Shown in pieces: positions 1 to 12,288 of a stretch of DNA of 64,000 bases. The stretch covers positions 7,254,001 through 7,318,000 of the forward strand of contig NC_087092.1 of NCBI RefSeq assembly GCF_963855985.1, read 5' to 3'. Under the pieces are notes generated by a model. The model was not told where the DNA came from, did no database searches, and was given only the letters and a program-made list of their open reading frames with translations. How positions within the stretch are numbered: the first letter of the stretch is position 1; each line of letters opens with the position of its first letter. Position numbers and translations under genes: made by a program. Source of the DNA: Ostrinia nubilalis. Lineage: Eukaryota; Arthropoda; Insecta; Lepidoptera; Crambidae.

Positions 1-285
1 CGAATGAAAACTAGCGTCATCTTATATTTGATTTGACGCCAAGCTCTGCACGCAAATGCAATTAAGAAAACTACAACAAGATATTACAACATCATTACAC
101 TTTTGATTCGAAGACGTTGCTCTACATCTTGTCTGTCGCTTGTCATCTATACATTAGGTAAAAAACTGTATAAGTTTGTTCGTTTGTGGAGGATAATCTT
201 AGGAATCACTGTAATTATTATACAGTTTCAGGGATTTTACATAGATTAACACAGTTGAAACCGCGGGTAGAGCTTGTCGTCTATA

Positions 286-549
286 CAGAGTGTTAGGTAA
301 ATGGGTATATGAGCCGACACTAGCCCATGTTAACATGGTCATATAAATGGTATGGTGAAGTCAGAAAATTGATATCTTCATTTTAATTATTTTAATTTTC
401 ATACAAATCGGATTTTATAAAATTTATTTTGTATGAAAATTAAAAAAAATAAAATGATGATATCAAATTTCTGACTTCACCATACCATTTATATGACCAT
501 GTTAACATGGGCTAGTGTCGGCTCATATACCCATTTACCTAACACCCTG
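286..549. mobile_element. Foldback MITE, 264 bp, TA target site
   Basis: Two long arms are near-perfect reverse complements. The left arm opens CAGAGTGTTAGGTAAATGGG and the right arm closes with its complement, differing by one base near the tip. The arms run about 120 bp each around a short AT-rich loop near 405-425. TA lies on both flanks (284-285 and 550-551), as for Tc1/mariner-mobilised MITEs. An open frame across the right arm is a by-product of the hairpin and is not called as a gene. Confidence 0.88.
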
Positions 550-551
550 TA

Positions 552-3500
552 TACTAATGTTTTCATACGATGTTTGTCTTTTACAGGCGGTGTCATTAAT
601 ATTATTTCATATTACCAACCTCCACGGTGGGCTGTATTACGACCGTGCGTCATAATTTCACATAAAAATAAAACTTTGTATCTTTGTAGGCAACAGAAAT
701 AAACTCTTCTAAACTTTTTAATGACTGGTATGAAATATTAACCGCAAAAACATTTTTGAGTCTTAAAACTTTATTAGTAGTGGCATGAAGCAATTACTTT
801 TCACGTTGGTCACTCCTTAAAAACAGTATGAATAATGCTGTGATATCGCGATTTATAATTTTACAGTCATCCATTCATTAATTCATATTATGAGACAGTT
901 TGCACTAAGCAATAACTTTTCATCAAGGACTTCTAGTCCTTAATTTACACGTAATGTTAGGAAAATGAGTGCTCATTTTCAAGGAAAATTTTGAATTCAT
1001 TTGCCTTCGATTTTCAGCCAGCGCTACTGGAAAATTTTGGAAAATCGGTACCAAAATTCAGCATGTTTTCTGATTTCCTCTAGTAGAGTCGACAGGCAAG
1101 TAACTGTAGGATGCGAAATAAATACTATCACGTGGGTGGAAAATAAACATTAGCTAACGTTTAGTTTATTTAATATTTCTGACGATTTAAAATGAAAGCG
1201 AAATGTGGAGTGTAACCTGAGTCGTGTCGTGATGGATTGTAGGACGTTTCACGGCTTTCCGTTTCCGTTATAGTTTACATTAGCTGCGACGGTGACGCAT
1301 GAGCGCGCTTCCGCTATAATCAGAGTCAAGGATTCAGCGACAATTAAAGTTGATGTGCATCGCAGAGCCACATTTTTAGCCTCTTATCACAAGATAAAGC
1401 ATCTCAGACGCTCGGGCAGCTGTCCCACAATATTTTGGCAACAAAATAGTTTTAAAAACAAGATTTTTATTTCTGCCGACCGTCGCGTTGTTAATTTTAA
1501 TCGTCAAGATGTCTTGGCAGTTGTCTCAAAGTCCCATGAGTTTTATTGCTTTTTTTCTGGATTTTAGCTGTTTATTAATTACCCGCCTACGGCTGCGCCC
1601 GCGCTTACGAAATGAGCCCAGTCAACGTTAGTTATTGCGGACATAGATTAGCTATGTAAATACAACAATAAATAACTGAACTCCATTTTCTGGGGAATAA
1701 CTAATGTAATCGGTACCTAAACACCGTTTATCTGACGAAGTATAGCCAATTTAAAGTTCTTATGGGCATTATAAAGGGTGTTTATAAAATACATATCACA
1801 CGTAGGCATACTTCGTACCTACTTGTTAGTTCTGGGTTAATGGCACAGAAGTATGTTATTCAGCCGTTTAGAAAATAGTTGGTTTCAGACAGAAATACGG
1901 CTATTACTTCTGGAAAGATGTATCGAGGCTGCATGCACTTCTCATAGATCCCTGCTGAAATATGTTCTACAACTACCCTCTTATTGCAATGCGTATTTTG
2001 TGCATTTGGCTTGTATTCTCAATATGCAGCACTGGACAAGGATGATTTAAGTCGCTTGGCAAATGCCCGTTACATAGAGCAGACTGTTTTGCGCTAAATT
2101 TTATTGCATTGAATTTTATTTAAACCCGAGTAGGTGGCACCGTGACAAATAGCGTACAAGTATTAAAGCTGTTAAGAATATTATTTATAATATTTCGCCG
2201 GTGTTAAACGTAAGCTTGTAACCCTGGGAATACGTAAACCATATCATGAAATTTTATAATTTATGAAATTTAAATGAAGGCTATGAAAACAAGATCGCAC
2301 TATCGATGCAGAAAATATCTCGCCCATCTTCAAAGTTATTTCAAATGATAAAATATAATATTATGAAGTAAACATTGCATATTATAATCTTTTGATTTTG
2401 ATACCTAGTCCATTAAGGATTATCATATTTCAGCACAAAGTTCCTATGCGTTATAGTTAAATCATCACGTATTTAACCTCTTGGCTACAAAAATAATGCA
2501 GTTGTTTGTTTATGTTTTCAGAGGTCAACTCGAGAACATGATGAAAACAATAAGTTGAAGTTAGTCATCCGCCCAATTTAGAAGCGGCTACATCAACAGT
2601 GGTGTAACGTAAGTACTACAGTGCCCGAGAATTTCCGCTTTATTGTTTCCACAATAATGGATGGCCCATCTGATTTTCATGGTACAGTCAGCTGTAACAT
2701 CACTAGGTAATTAAAAGACAAGTAGGTAATTAGGGAATTAATTACCTAAGTTTCTATTTTGAATAGGCTGTTTTTAGAAATGTTTTAGTTCAAACTTTAG
2801 ATGAAAATGCTTATTATATGAATAAAAAGAGTATCTTTTGTATTTTGACCAATTTTGACCTATTTATTATTTACAGCTTAGGTATTTGCGTTCTCTATTT
2901 ATTATGAAAACCATTCGTCTCGTTCGTTTCGTATAATTAACTTTAATAATCGTTAATTTATTGAGCTATTAAATCGCTCTTATGGTAACATGCATGACTT
3001 AAACATTGCTCGTGCTCAAGTTTTGCAGCTGATTGTACGTTGGCCCGCAGCCAACCGTGTGGCTGCGTACGCTCCGACACACAAGATTAGGATTTTTTCT
3101 ACTAAAAACCCATTTTAATTTTTGCTTGTCAATACATCATTCATCGGTGATTGTCACTTTTTTCTACAGAACCGAGGTCAGTTCATGCTGACAGCATTTA
3201 AGGTAACAACCGATTAAAAGTGTTGAATAGATAGGGGAGAAGAGGGGCATGTGAACGTTTAGGTAGAGACAGTAAAAGTGCTTTTTAAAAGCCTATATGC
3301 AAAAATAAATGAGTTTTATGAGTTTTTTTTATGAGTCAGTTTTAGGAACAAACTAGAATCTGGTCAGGATTTACGATATAGGTAACCAATCCTTAGTGTA
3401 GAGGTAGATGTACTTTTTGATAAAACTATAGGTAGCATCTGTCATGGCGCTTTACAACCCATTGAAGAATAAGTATATTTATTATAATTGATGCATATCC

Positions 3501-4870
3501 TAAAAACTACTTGACCACTGATCCGTTTCGAAGTTACTGTTTCTAAAACCATTTTAATAAGAGACAATGAAAAATAGTCCGTCAATAAATTAAGAGAACA
3601 TTAAAAAAAGATGTAACTAATGTGGTTTTCATAAAGTATTTGTCAAAAATTTTCAGACATATCCGGCACATGCTAACTGCTGTCACTCGTGTCATGTCTT
3701 CACTTTGAAAACGTCACAACGCAGAAGTTTCCAAGAAAAATATAAGTATTATTTTCCTGACGCTCTACATAGAACAGACACAATGATTAACTAACTTCTA
3801 AACACGATATTATCAATTACTAACTGTCAACACCAATACTATATCTCGTTAAAATCTATACAAATATGAAAAAGCTCGTATTATTCTGTCAAACGCTTTG
3901 TATAACTGACTTTATCGTACGTTGTGAACTGTCAAATGATTACGATTGCTTTACACAATTCCACCTCTGGATTAAAATTACATTTCCATACTAAATGACA
4001 ACTTAAGCCAGACTTCATCCTAGGGGTAACTTTTTATTAATAAGACTCATAAACTGTAACTGTATTCTCCAAAACTTGCATATTGACTCGATTATAAAAA
4101 TTATTTCATTAGAAAGCTGTAGTGTGTGACAAGTGACAAAATTCTTTGTTTCGCCGAAGATAGTTCTTGGTGCCAAGTAACCAACATCTCAGTAAAAACG
4201 ATTTATAAGTGTGAACAAAATCTCTCGACCTGATTATCACGTAGAGGTAATAGGAAATGATAGGAACATGTTTTTTATTCTCAATGAAAAAACTGAACTC
4301 AAAGCTCTACATTATTTACGCTTTCAAAAAGAGTTCAACGACATCATTTTAATTCGAATTGTTTTAGTATTAAAAATAAACGGTATAATATTTCTGTCTA
4401 AAAATCTCGTAGATTTCTCACTCAGAGGAGGCTATATTTAGAGCTTTTTTCAGGGGCCACACCCTCTGTAGTTGATTTTGGGTTATTCTCGGCGATTAAT
4501 TAAGCCCACGCAAAAATAGGGTAAATTAATTTGTACCACATAGCTCTTTTCACAATTCATCTGTTAAATATACTAGGCTCCATTGTGTGGTTGGCGTAGC
4601 GCCAGCGTGAGCTTGCGATTTTTCACGACTTTATGTAAACATGCGTTGCATTGTTATTTATTATGGTTGTTAGAACATTTGTGTTGAAATAGAATTATAG
4701 GGCATTTCGAAATCACATTGCGTGAGCAGTTCTATATTATTCTGATATTAAATGCTGTGTTTATAGTGCGTTGGCAGAGATAATAATAACATTTAAATGA
4801 CTCCACATATCTATCTATCAGACGCTACATTAGAGAGTTGTGTTTATAAGCAAATATCAATCTTATTAAA
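552..4870. other. No gene recognised; probable downstream intron of the troponin C-like gene
   Basis: I see no protein-like open frame, RNA gene or clear mobile element here. If the microexon at 4876-4906 belongs to a minus-strand troponin C gene, this stretch is its next intron. I looked for the expected following exon (EF-hand I, starting VLQKAF or similar) on the minus strand and did not find it, so it probably lies beyond base 1. Confidence 0.4.
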
Positions 4871-4875
4871 CTTAC

Positions 4876-4906
4876 CGGCAATCTGTTCTGGCGGGAGCTC
4901 ATCAGC
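4876..4906 (-). CDS. 31-nt microexon, probable troponin C N-terminus
   Basis: On the minus strand a pyrimidine-rich acceptor (TTTACTCTTTCTTTCAG) precedes 31 nt reading ADELPPEQIA plus one extra base. A strong donor, G|GTAAG, follows. The motif ELPPEQIA matches the start of insect troponin C, the calcium sensor of the thin filament, where it is normally followed by a leucine/lysine-rich helix of EF-hand I. Troponin C and calmodulin genes commonly carry an intron close to the start codon, which fits so small an exon. The acceptor phase is 0 and the donor phase is 1. The remaining exons are not in the window, so the call rests on ten residues and two good splice sites. A related EF-hand protein is possible. 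Confidence 0.6.
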
Positions 4907-7028
4907 CTGAAAGAAAGAGTAAACATTTTATAAATCCAGACTCGTGTTATTTTGAAGTGCTCGTGTATTTATATTTTTATGTACCCTACAGACCACCTAG
5001 TTGACCTAGCAGCGATGACGCACGTTTAAACGTACACAAGTTTTATCTAGAGACAATTTATAGGATTTCGTAAATTGCCAAGAATATCCCCTCACTTTCC
5101 CACTAGAAGAGACGTAAATAAGCCGGCATAGTTTGTCTTCGTGTACCTACATTTGTTAATGGTTTGGAATTGTGAGTAATTAATATGGATTTATTGGATG
5201 TCCAATTGTCCACCAATAATGAATGAATTACTCGACACCACACTAGTACTCAGTAGTGATAAATAAATCTGGTGTAGATTTTGACTGTGTGATCGGAAGT
5301 TGTTAAATCTTTGGTGTCTTTGGTTATGACACATAGCGGTAAATATTGTTTGTTGTTGTTGTAATTTAATTTTAACAGACAAGTAGATTTAATAAATATA
5401 TGTAAGTAACATATTATTTCTGTTATAACAGGAAGTTGCTAAGAACAGTGAACTTGGACTCAAAAACCAGTAAGCCTGTATTTTTCTTAATTTAAATAAA
5501 ATAATGATTTTACAGCGATTAATTTATTAGAAGCTAAAACATTATAGTATTTTTAAGGATTATGGGTTTAATTTCATAGCAACAGTCTTCTAAAACTTCT
5601 ATTCATGCTGAAAAAGTGTGTGTGAAAATTATGTGGTTGGTCTGAGTCTTCTTAACTCACTGTTTAAGTTTTTGTCTTATTTTATCTAGGTAAGAGTTAG
5701 GTAGGTTATGCCTACATTACATGTTAATTTTGAGTTTCAGGAAAATATTATTTGGCGAGACTCAAAGCCGCACAGAAACTGTTTTCGTAATCATCTCTAC
5801 AGTAAATTCTTCTTTCAAAATTAATTAAAATAATTTCAATGTTCAAGTTGCAAGTACCAATGAGGGAAAAAATTGCATTTTCTGTTTTCACTACGTAGAT
5901 AGGTAGGTATTCTAATCAAAGATGATAAAATTGTATTAACAGATGTGTCCTATGTAATATTTAACACAACTAACTAACAACAACTTTAAGCTATTTGCGT
6001 GTGTTTGATGATATGTTTATAACGTTTAAAGCTTTTCAGTTTGCACAAAATTATTTAATGTTCATAACAAGTACGCCAAAATAGTCTTACTGAAAGAAGT
6101 AAACAAGTAGGTCATACGGTACAGTTTCCCGCACATCGGTGTTAGTGTAATGTAAGTAATAAATTTATTTAATGTGCGATCGGTACCGAAATAGACTGTT
6201 ATTGGTCTTGAGGTATCGTGTTCAGTATCGTTGGTATACATTAAGATCTGAGATTCAACTAAGTGCTTTATGTGTTCGATTTTAGATATTAATTTAAGTC
6301 ACAAAATCTAAAATGCCTATGTAGTGGCTACGTATTTGAAAGATTTTAATAAACTTTTTGGAAAAGGAACTTTAAGCTTTCTGTCTAACTCTTTCTCTCT
6401 GTCTTTTTAATACACTTTTTAGTGAAATATTTTGTAAGTATGTCACTGTTTAAATCTTTATGATTAAAGACGTGTTAAAGCTGTTAATGTACTTATTGTT
6501 TTTAATGAAAAATCTAAAGTTTTCTATAGTGATAAACTGAATGTCTCAAGTTGTTAGATACATAGTTGTATCATTAAACATCTGAATATCAATCTGTTCT
6601 CGGCTCTACAAAAGTGTTAACACTAATCCGTTAAGTGTTGTGTTAAAATTTGTTTAAAAAAATATTTTAAGTAGCTAAAAACTGACTGGCATATTAGTTT
6701 TTTTTGTCAAATAATTCACGATTTTTGTGGGTGCATATATCAAAGTTAGTAAAAGCTCCGAAAGCTTTCTGTCTCCAAGACAGTCGCTGTCACTCAAGTC
6801 TATTAAAACGTTTCATCAACACGTTACTAGCTCGGTGACAGCACCTGTTAGCGTCCACTCGTGCGCACCGCTCACACCATTGCATTTCCTTTGATCTGCC
6901 TCAGGTGTGCTTTGACAATATCATTTGCTTTAACCAACACCGACAAGGTTTGGTGATTTGTTATATTTCCAAAACTAAAACTTGAGAAACAGAACGTCGA
7001 TTATAACCAACGGTCAAGCAGCACCTAC
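4907..7028 (-). other. Probable first intron of the troponin C-like gene
   Basis: This 2.1-kb AT-rich stretch lies between a good donor on the minus strand (GG|GTAGGTG, at 7028) and the microexon acceptor (at 4907). No coding sequence or mobile element is recognisable. A second possible start lies inside it: a minus-strand ATG at 6878-6880 is followed directly by GTGTGAG, which could be a donor and would give a protein starting MADELPPEQIA. Confidence 0.4.
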
Positions 7029-7052
7029 CCAGTCTTCTGTGTCCAGAACCAT
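7029..7052 (-). CDS. Candidate first coding exon of the troponin C-like gene
   Basis: On the minus strand an ATG in a favourable context (CAAAAATGG) begins eight codons reading MVLDTEDW. They end exactly at a consensus-like donor (TGG|GTAGGTG). The exon ends in phase 0 and joins in frame to the microexon at 4906, giving MVLDTEDW followed by ADELPPEQIA. A TATA-like sequence lies about 120 bp upstream. The in-frame join is expected by chance one time in three, so this is a candidate only. The competing start is the ATG at 6880, which would make this exon untranslated or an alternative first exon. Confidence 0.35.
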
Positions 7053-7129
7053 TTTTGATGTCACTTGTTAACACTACGAGACGCACAACACGACTGGCCG
7101 CAAGTCTTGTGTTTCCACCGTTCAGGGTT

Positions 7130-7290
7130 ATTTTCTGCTTCCCCACACTAGTGTTGCTTTCGGATACTTTCATATATCGTGCGGAGCGCGGGACGCGGGC
7201 CCGCGGCCCCTCTAGTCCTCCCCGGTTCCTGCGCGGGCGCCGACCAATCGCACGAGCCTCAAACGGCAGGATGCTAAAGTATTTTTAGTC
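7130..7290 (-). promoter_or_regulatory. Candidate muscle-type promoter, minus strand
   Basis: A minus-strand TATATG lies at 7172-7177. Upstream of it (7178-7260) is a conspicuously GC-rich block in otherwise AT-rich DNA, containing a CCAAT sequence on the plus strand. Farther out, the minus strand at 7279-7288 reads CTAAAAATAC, one base off the MEF2 consensus. MEF2 drives insect muscle genes, so this fits a troponin gene. No transcript evidence is available and each element alone is weak. Confidence 0.3.
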
Positions 7291-9099
7291 GAAAACGTGC
7301 TTATGAAAAACGTAAACAAGCAATACGTGAACCGAGGCGTGGCACGGGTGTGGTGCCGCTTCAGTGGTCGCTAAGGAAAAACTAGCTTGATGCATTTTGA
7401 GATCAACTCAATGTTAGCTCAGTTCAGATCTGAACTGACGCTATGTACTTAATATGTAGGTACTACAACTATTTCTAGTCAATACTCGATATCGTATACT
7501 TATGAATATTGTTTGTGTTTATAAGAAAAACACACTTTACGAACTGATACAAAATGTGCTCAAATGTTTTACTGGTACCTAACGTAGGATTATCTTACCC
7601 CGTCATTCTAATTTGTGTATGATGGCAAATCCTCAGTTTTAAAATATTATGGTTTCAGGCAGGCAATACAGACTAAAGCAAGTTATGTAAAAGTGTATTC
7701 AACCATTAAATAAATATTATGTGTGTGGGACTTGAACTCACGATCTTTCGTTTTCAGGGCAACTGCTCATCCACGGAGACATAACAAGTAATTTTTACGC
7801 TGTTTAAAACTGTGAATGCTAAATTAAAATAGCTTAACTTTTGATAATTAAGTCGAAATATTTTATATTCTCTTTATGCACTTTAAAGTCAAAAGCACTG
7901 CATGAGGAAAACGATGTTCACCGCCCGCCCAAAAAGCTATCGCGCGTTACTGTTGTGTTAAACAATGTTACTAACAGTAAGTAAAATAAAACTACTTAGC
8001 AATTTATAATAAGCAATAATCAGTATCTTTTTGTAATAATATTACAGCAATTACAACAATAAAAATGTACACGAAAGATAAACCGCCCGCCCAAAGTTAC
8101 ATTTATCTTTAAATTACAGGCTAGCATTTGAATATAATTGGTAACGTCAATTTTTCATTTAAGTAATTTCAGACAATATAAAATTCCACAACGACTGTAT
8201 TGATTAAACTTAAAAGCTCTGTAAGTTGCTCTGTAAGAATTGCACCCTTAACTGGAAGGGAATAAGGGTCAATTAGTTACGCCCGATATCTCGTTATATG
8301 TACCTACAATCACTGTAATAGCGACAGTGTCCCAGGACATTGTTCCAGTTCCATAAATAGTTCGCCTTGGAACCAATAGCACTACATTAGCACGTTAAAT
8401 CCACAGGATCATTAATAGATTCCTCAGGGATGTTCCTTATGAAGTGGATGATATAATTAAAACGAGGATGGTGAGACGTAAATGAAAATAAATTCCTTAC
8501 TTTCATTTCACTGAAACCATGAAAAAACTTGAGCATTAAAATATTACAGTAAAATAATCACCTATTATGAGGTAACTGCCGTGCACATTGTCGTAAAACT
8601 TTTTTAAATGGGTCATAAAAATGCATTTTTAAATGCATTGGCAAATATAAAATGCTATATTGTCCAACATTTGTCTTTCATTTTGAATACAATCTCCGTA
8701 GATTTCTTGGCCGATTGTTTAGGTATTTGCCTGAAAATCAACATAATCGACCTCGGAGTTCGCTTTCATTAGCGACCTGATTCGTCATAAAACCCAAATA
8801 ACAATGATTTTAGCGACGTTCGGCGGCCATGTATATTTTATGATGCATTTGCCGTAAACTTCCTTTGATCAGGCTTGACGTCATTATCATTAACAGTTAA
8901 TGGCAAGGGAGAGCTATTTTTAATACCTTTTTGCGTAGTCTAGCTATGAATAAGCGATATCATATTCCACATAGTTAATAAATTAGATAATATTGGGGAT
9001 AAGGTATAAGCTAAGGGTACATTTTAGATACAGCATTTAACAGTTTGATGCGCGTTTTGATAATATTCAATAATCATTTTAATAATTTATTATACACAG
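7291..9099. other. Intergenic, no gene recognised
   Basis: AT-rich sequence without a protein-like frame. Around 7727-7760 the phrase GGGACTTGAACTCACGA resembles the complement of a tRNA B box, as left by decayed SINEs. The surrounding sequence does not fold as a tRNA by eye, so no tRNA is called. Confidence 0.5.
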
Positions 9100-9250
9100 A
9101 AAAATGCGTATCGACGTGCACCATTTTCCTAAAATTGAAGATGTTGATTTGGGTAATAATGTCACGGTCAAGCTAAACTTAGAGCCAATATTTTATTGTT
9201 TGATGTTTGTGACAATAACAATGTGCATTGTTTACAAACAGAGTGAAAAG
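9100..9250 (+). CDS. Exon-like ORF with a membrane segment, unidentified
   Basis: An AG acceptor (TTATTATACACAG) at 9099 is followed four bases later by an ATG at 9104. An uninterrupted 49-codon frame then stops exactly at a consensus donor, AAG|GTAAGTG. The N-terminal half is polar and begins MRIDVHHFPKIEDVDL. It contains one N-linked glycosylation-type site (NVT). A hydrophobic stretch follows (IFYCLMFVTITMCIVY, roughly residues 29-44), then KQSEK. This would fit the first coding exon of a single-pass membrane protein, but I do not recognise the family and no following exon was found. The strong donor in phase 0 is the main argument for it. A chance frame is possible. Confidence 0.3.
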
Positions 9251-10373
9251 GTAAGTGAACTTGGTCCTCTAAGGACGTCATCATACTCTTGTTTGGCTCG
9301 ACGCATGCCAATTTCTCCGTCGCACCTCGCGCAGTGAAATGTGCTGAGATGATGGATTGATTGCACCGTTTTTCTTTGAAAAACGCCTTTTCGCGATCTC
9401 TTTTTTCTTTATACTCGTCCTAAAATAATCTTGACCGTTTATAAAGATGCAAGCTCATTAGATCAGTATAAAATGTACAAAAAATATATTGATTCTTTTT
9501 TGAAAATCCTTCGAGTCGTACAGTGCTCTACCAAACTGTAAATGTCCTATCAAATGTAACCGGGTCACTTCTTCTTGTTTGAAAGAGTTCCTTGGAATAA
9601 CCCACCAATAAGACAAGGGAGGCAATAAGTACGCAACTTAAATAGGACCAATTTTTTCAGTCGCAATTTTATAGTGGTACTCAGACTGACCTACTCTTCA
9701 AGATGACGAGGAGTTTGAATAAATTATGATAAGTGCAGACTATTAAAATATATGGCTCCTTATCTAGACAAGTTACAAAATCATCTCCTATTTATCATTA
9801 TTAAAAAAAAGTCTATGTTATTATTAACGGTTAAATGTCTCTATTCATTAAGTACTGGATTGTAAAATCAGTCCACATGAGTTTGAAATGCAATAAGTCT
9901 GGCTGGCGTTGTACAGTCTACCGTGATTCCTTTGATCTAATAAAACAGATCATTCGTACATTGTTTGCGAGGAATTGATTGCGGCTTGGCACGGCCGCAG
10001 ACAGTTTTAAATCATCATCAAATTAAGTATTATTATTGTTAAGATTTTTGTTACAATTAAAATTCTATTAGAATCAGTAAATAATAAGTACTAACAATGC
10101 ATTTTTTTACTTAACTGATTAAGTTTCTGCCATATTTGGCACCTAAAGATCGATACTGAATATAGGTACTGAAAAAGTTTCAGTTTTAAATTCTTTAAAT
10201 TGGGAAAAAATACGAAACGTCTTATAATTTGCTGAAAAGTAGCTACGCTTTAAATATTTAGGACTCAAAATGTTATGTATTTTAATTCCTATTTACATCG
10301 GGACAACTTCTGTCATAACAATGATGCCAAATTATTAAAAAAAAGGCCATAACTGCTCAGTGCTTTTGATTTA
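9251..10373. other. No gene recognised
   Basis: AT-rich DNA with no convincing open frame, RNA gene or terminal repeats by eye. It would be intron if the exon-like ORF at 9100-9250 is real. Confidence 0.5.
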
Positions 10374-11118
10374 TAGCCTGACCAGGAACATAAAAACCCT
10401 CGCCATGTTGCGGAAATCTAATGGTACTAATTTCTTTTAATGGCAACAATAACTAAAAACTTCATTGACATGTCACCTTGCATGTCAGTCTATTGCTGTC
10501 AAAGTGTAAACAAACTTTATTTTAAATGTGCGCAATTGATTTTGTGCATGAAATTGCTAAAATATTTTTATAGTCGTGAAAGAAAAGTGGTTCACAATGT
10601 GTTAAAGTATTTGTCGAAGAGAAATACCAAGGGTTCGGACAATATTTTCATTGAATAATGTTTCCAACAAAGGTTGTCAAATTGACTGACATGTTTATCG
10701 TATAGTACAGTCCACTATGAAAATTAGCTGTGGTTTGTTTCAACTACCTATTTTAAAGTTTTTTGTCACTTTCTAAGTGTTGAATTTTATGGAATTGGGA
10801 AAGAAGTACCGAGTTTGAAGCGTTCATGAGCAGACATTGCAGTTGAATATTCAAGTTCTGAATTTGATTATTGATGAATAATAAAATAAATCCTACTAGC
10901 TCGATTGATGGTTTCATTTAATTTATTTAAACCAGGTTACCTAGATAATAATATGTTTTCGTTAATTTATGAAAATATTAAATTAGCCCGTAATCCTGAA
11001 TCCTGATACATAAAGTTAGCCTATTCATTTAACACAGGTACGACTGTACTCAGTGTTGCACTATCAAATGCAATTGATGCGCCTCTATGCCAGGGTTTTT
11101 ATGTTCCTGGTCAGGCTA
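10374..11118. mobile_element. 745-bp DNA transposon or long MITE with 26-bp terminal inverted repeats
   Basis: The left end reads GCCTGACCAGGAACATAAAA and continues into ACCCT. The right end (11092-11116) is its exact complement. TA flanks both sides, as for Tc1/mariner elements. The 72-codon frame at 10440-10658 ends in a basic stretch containing SRERKVVHNVLKYLSKR, which could be a remnant helix-turn-helix N-terminus of a transposase. No catalytic domain follows, so the element is non-autonomous. Confidence 0.75.
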
Positions 11119-12065
11119 TACATGCTTTCATGCGAGCAAAATAAAAATATGACAGGCAGGTATTACGAGCCTGGTCTAATAAAAGAAAAGTTTATGGCAA
11201 AATTTAAAGCCACAGCTGTTTTATATTAGATGTAGAGTCGGGCGAGCGACAAAATAGTCGCTAAATATATACGCATAGGATACATTAGGGAAACACTCAA
11301 GAAGCACTTTTATATTTTTATTCATGATAGACTTGTTATTTCACTGTAATGTACCGCTCGGGTGCCAATACAAATGTACAGAATATAAATCAATCGAATT
11401 TTTACGAGCACTGGAAGCTCGACACTGGCTATTTTCAGCATCGGTTATGAACTCAACAGTTCGTAAAACAACTTGAATTCAGGACGCGTAATAAAGTTAA
11501 TAGCTTGATTTCACAAGAATTCCCAACTCAACATGGAATCTTTTTTTTGTTACTTTAAATTTTCGTAATGAGCACTCTGAAATGACTAACCTTTTCCATT
11601 AAGTACTTCATACTTGCTTCCAAAAATATGAAGTTAATTTTGAATTAATAATCACAATATAACCATTCTCTGTAATACCTACATACCTACTCGTATGTCT
11701 TGCCTGCTTGTACTTGCCTTTCTTTCAAATAAAAAGTTATCTGTTCTATTCTATTCTCATGCACAAGTTAAGAGCCATTTCACAAAAATATTCCGCGCGA
11801 ATTTAGGTAAAAGCTGTCAACGCAACGTCAAAAGAGTAAAAAGAACGCTGAAATGGACAAAAAAATCTTGAGCCGTGACCGTATTAAGACTTGATTTAAG
11901 TTATTAATTTTAAGGTAGAATGAGGTATTCAAACTTGATAAATTAATTTAAATGTTTAATAGAGTTTATTAAGTCTTTTATATTTCGATTCATAATGAAA
12001 CACGAATAGGTATAATATGTAAAATATATATTAAGTACAAAATAAAGATAGTCACATAGTGAAAA
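11119..12065. other. No gene recognised
   Basis: Intergenic AT-rich sequence. Near 11735-11760 there is a TTCTATTCTATTCTC run that may be a LINE or SINE tail. Nothing else is supported. Confidence 0.45.
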
Positions 12066-12210
12066 AAAAATCTGCCCCCTTACAGCTCCATCATCGGACC
12101 CTGGATACGAAATATTCGTCAAGGCGAATCACACAAGCCCAAACTCCATAGGGTTCTATTGTTTTGTTACGGAGGTGGCCATTGCATCTCCTCCAGATCC
12201 ATTATCAGAC
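12066..12210. repeat. Dispersed repeat fragment (CCATCATCGGACCCTGG family)
   Basis: The phrases TCCATCATCGGACCCTGG, CCCAAACTCCATAGG and GAGGTGGCC recur in diverged form and the same order in the tandem repeat at 46181-46405. The two loci therefore share a repeat family. No coding potential is seen. Confidence 0.5.
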
Positions 12211-12288
12211 AGAGCTAAGAAATAAATAAATAAATATTATGTAAACAAATAACTAAAATAATGCATCTTACTATCTTACTTCTTACTA

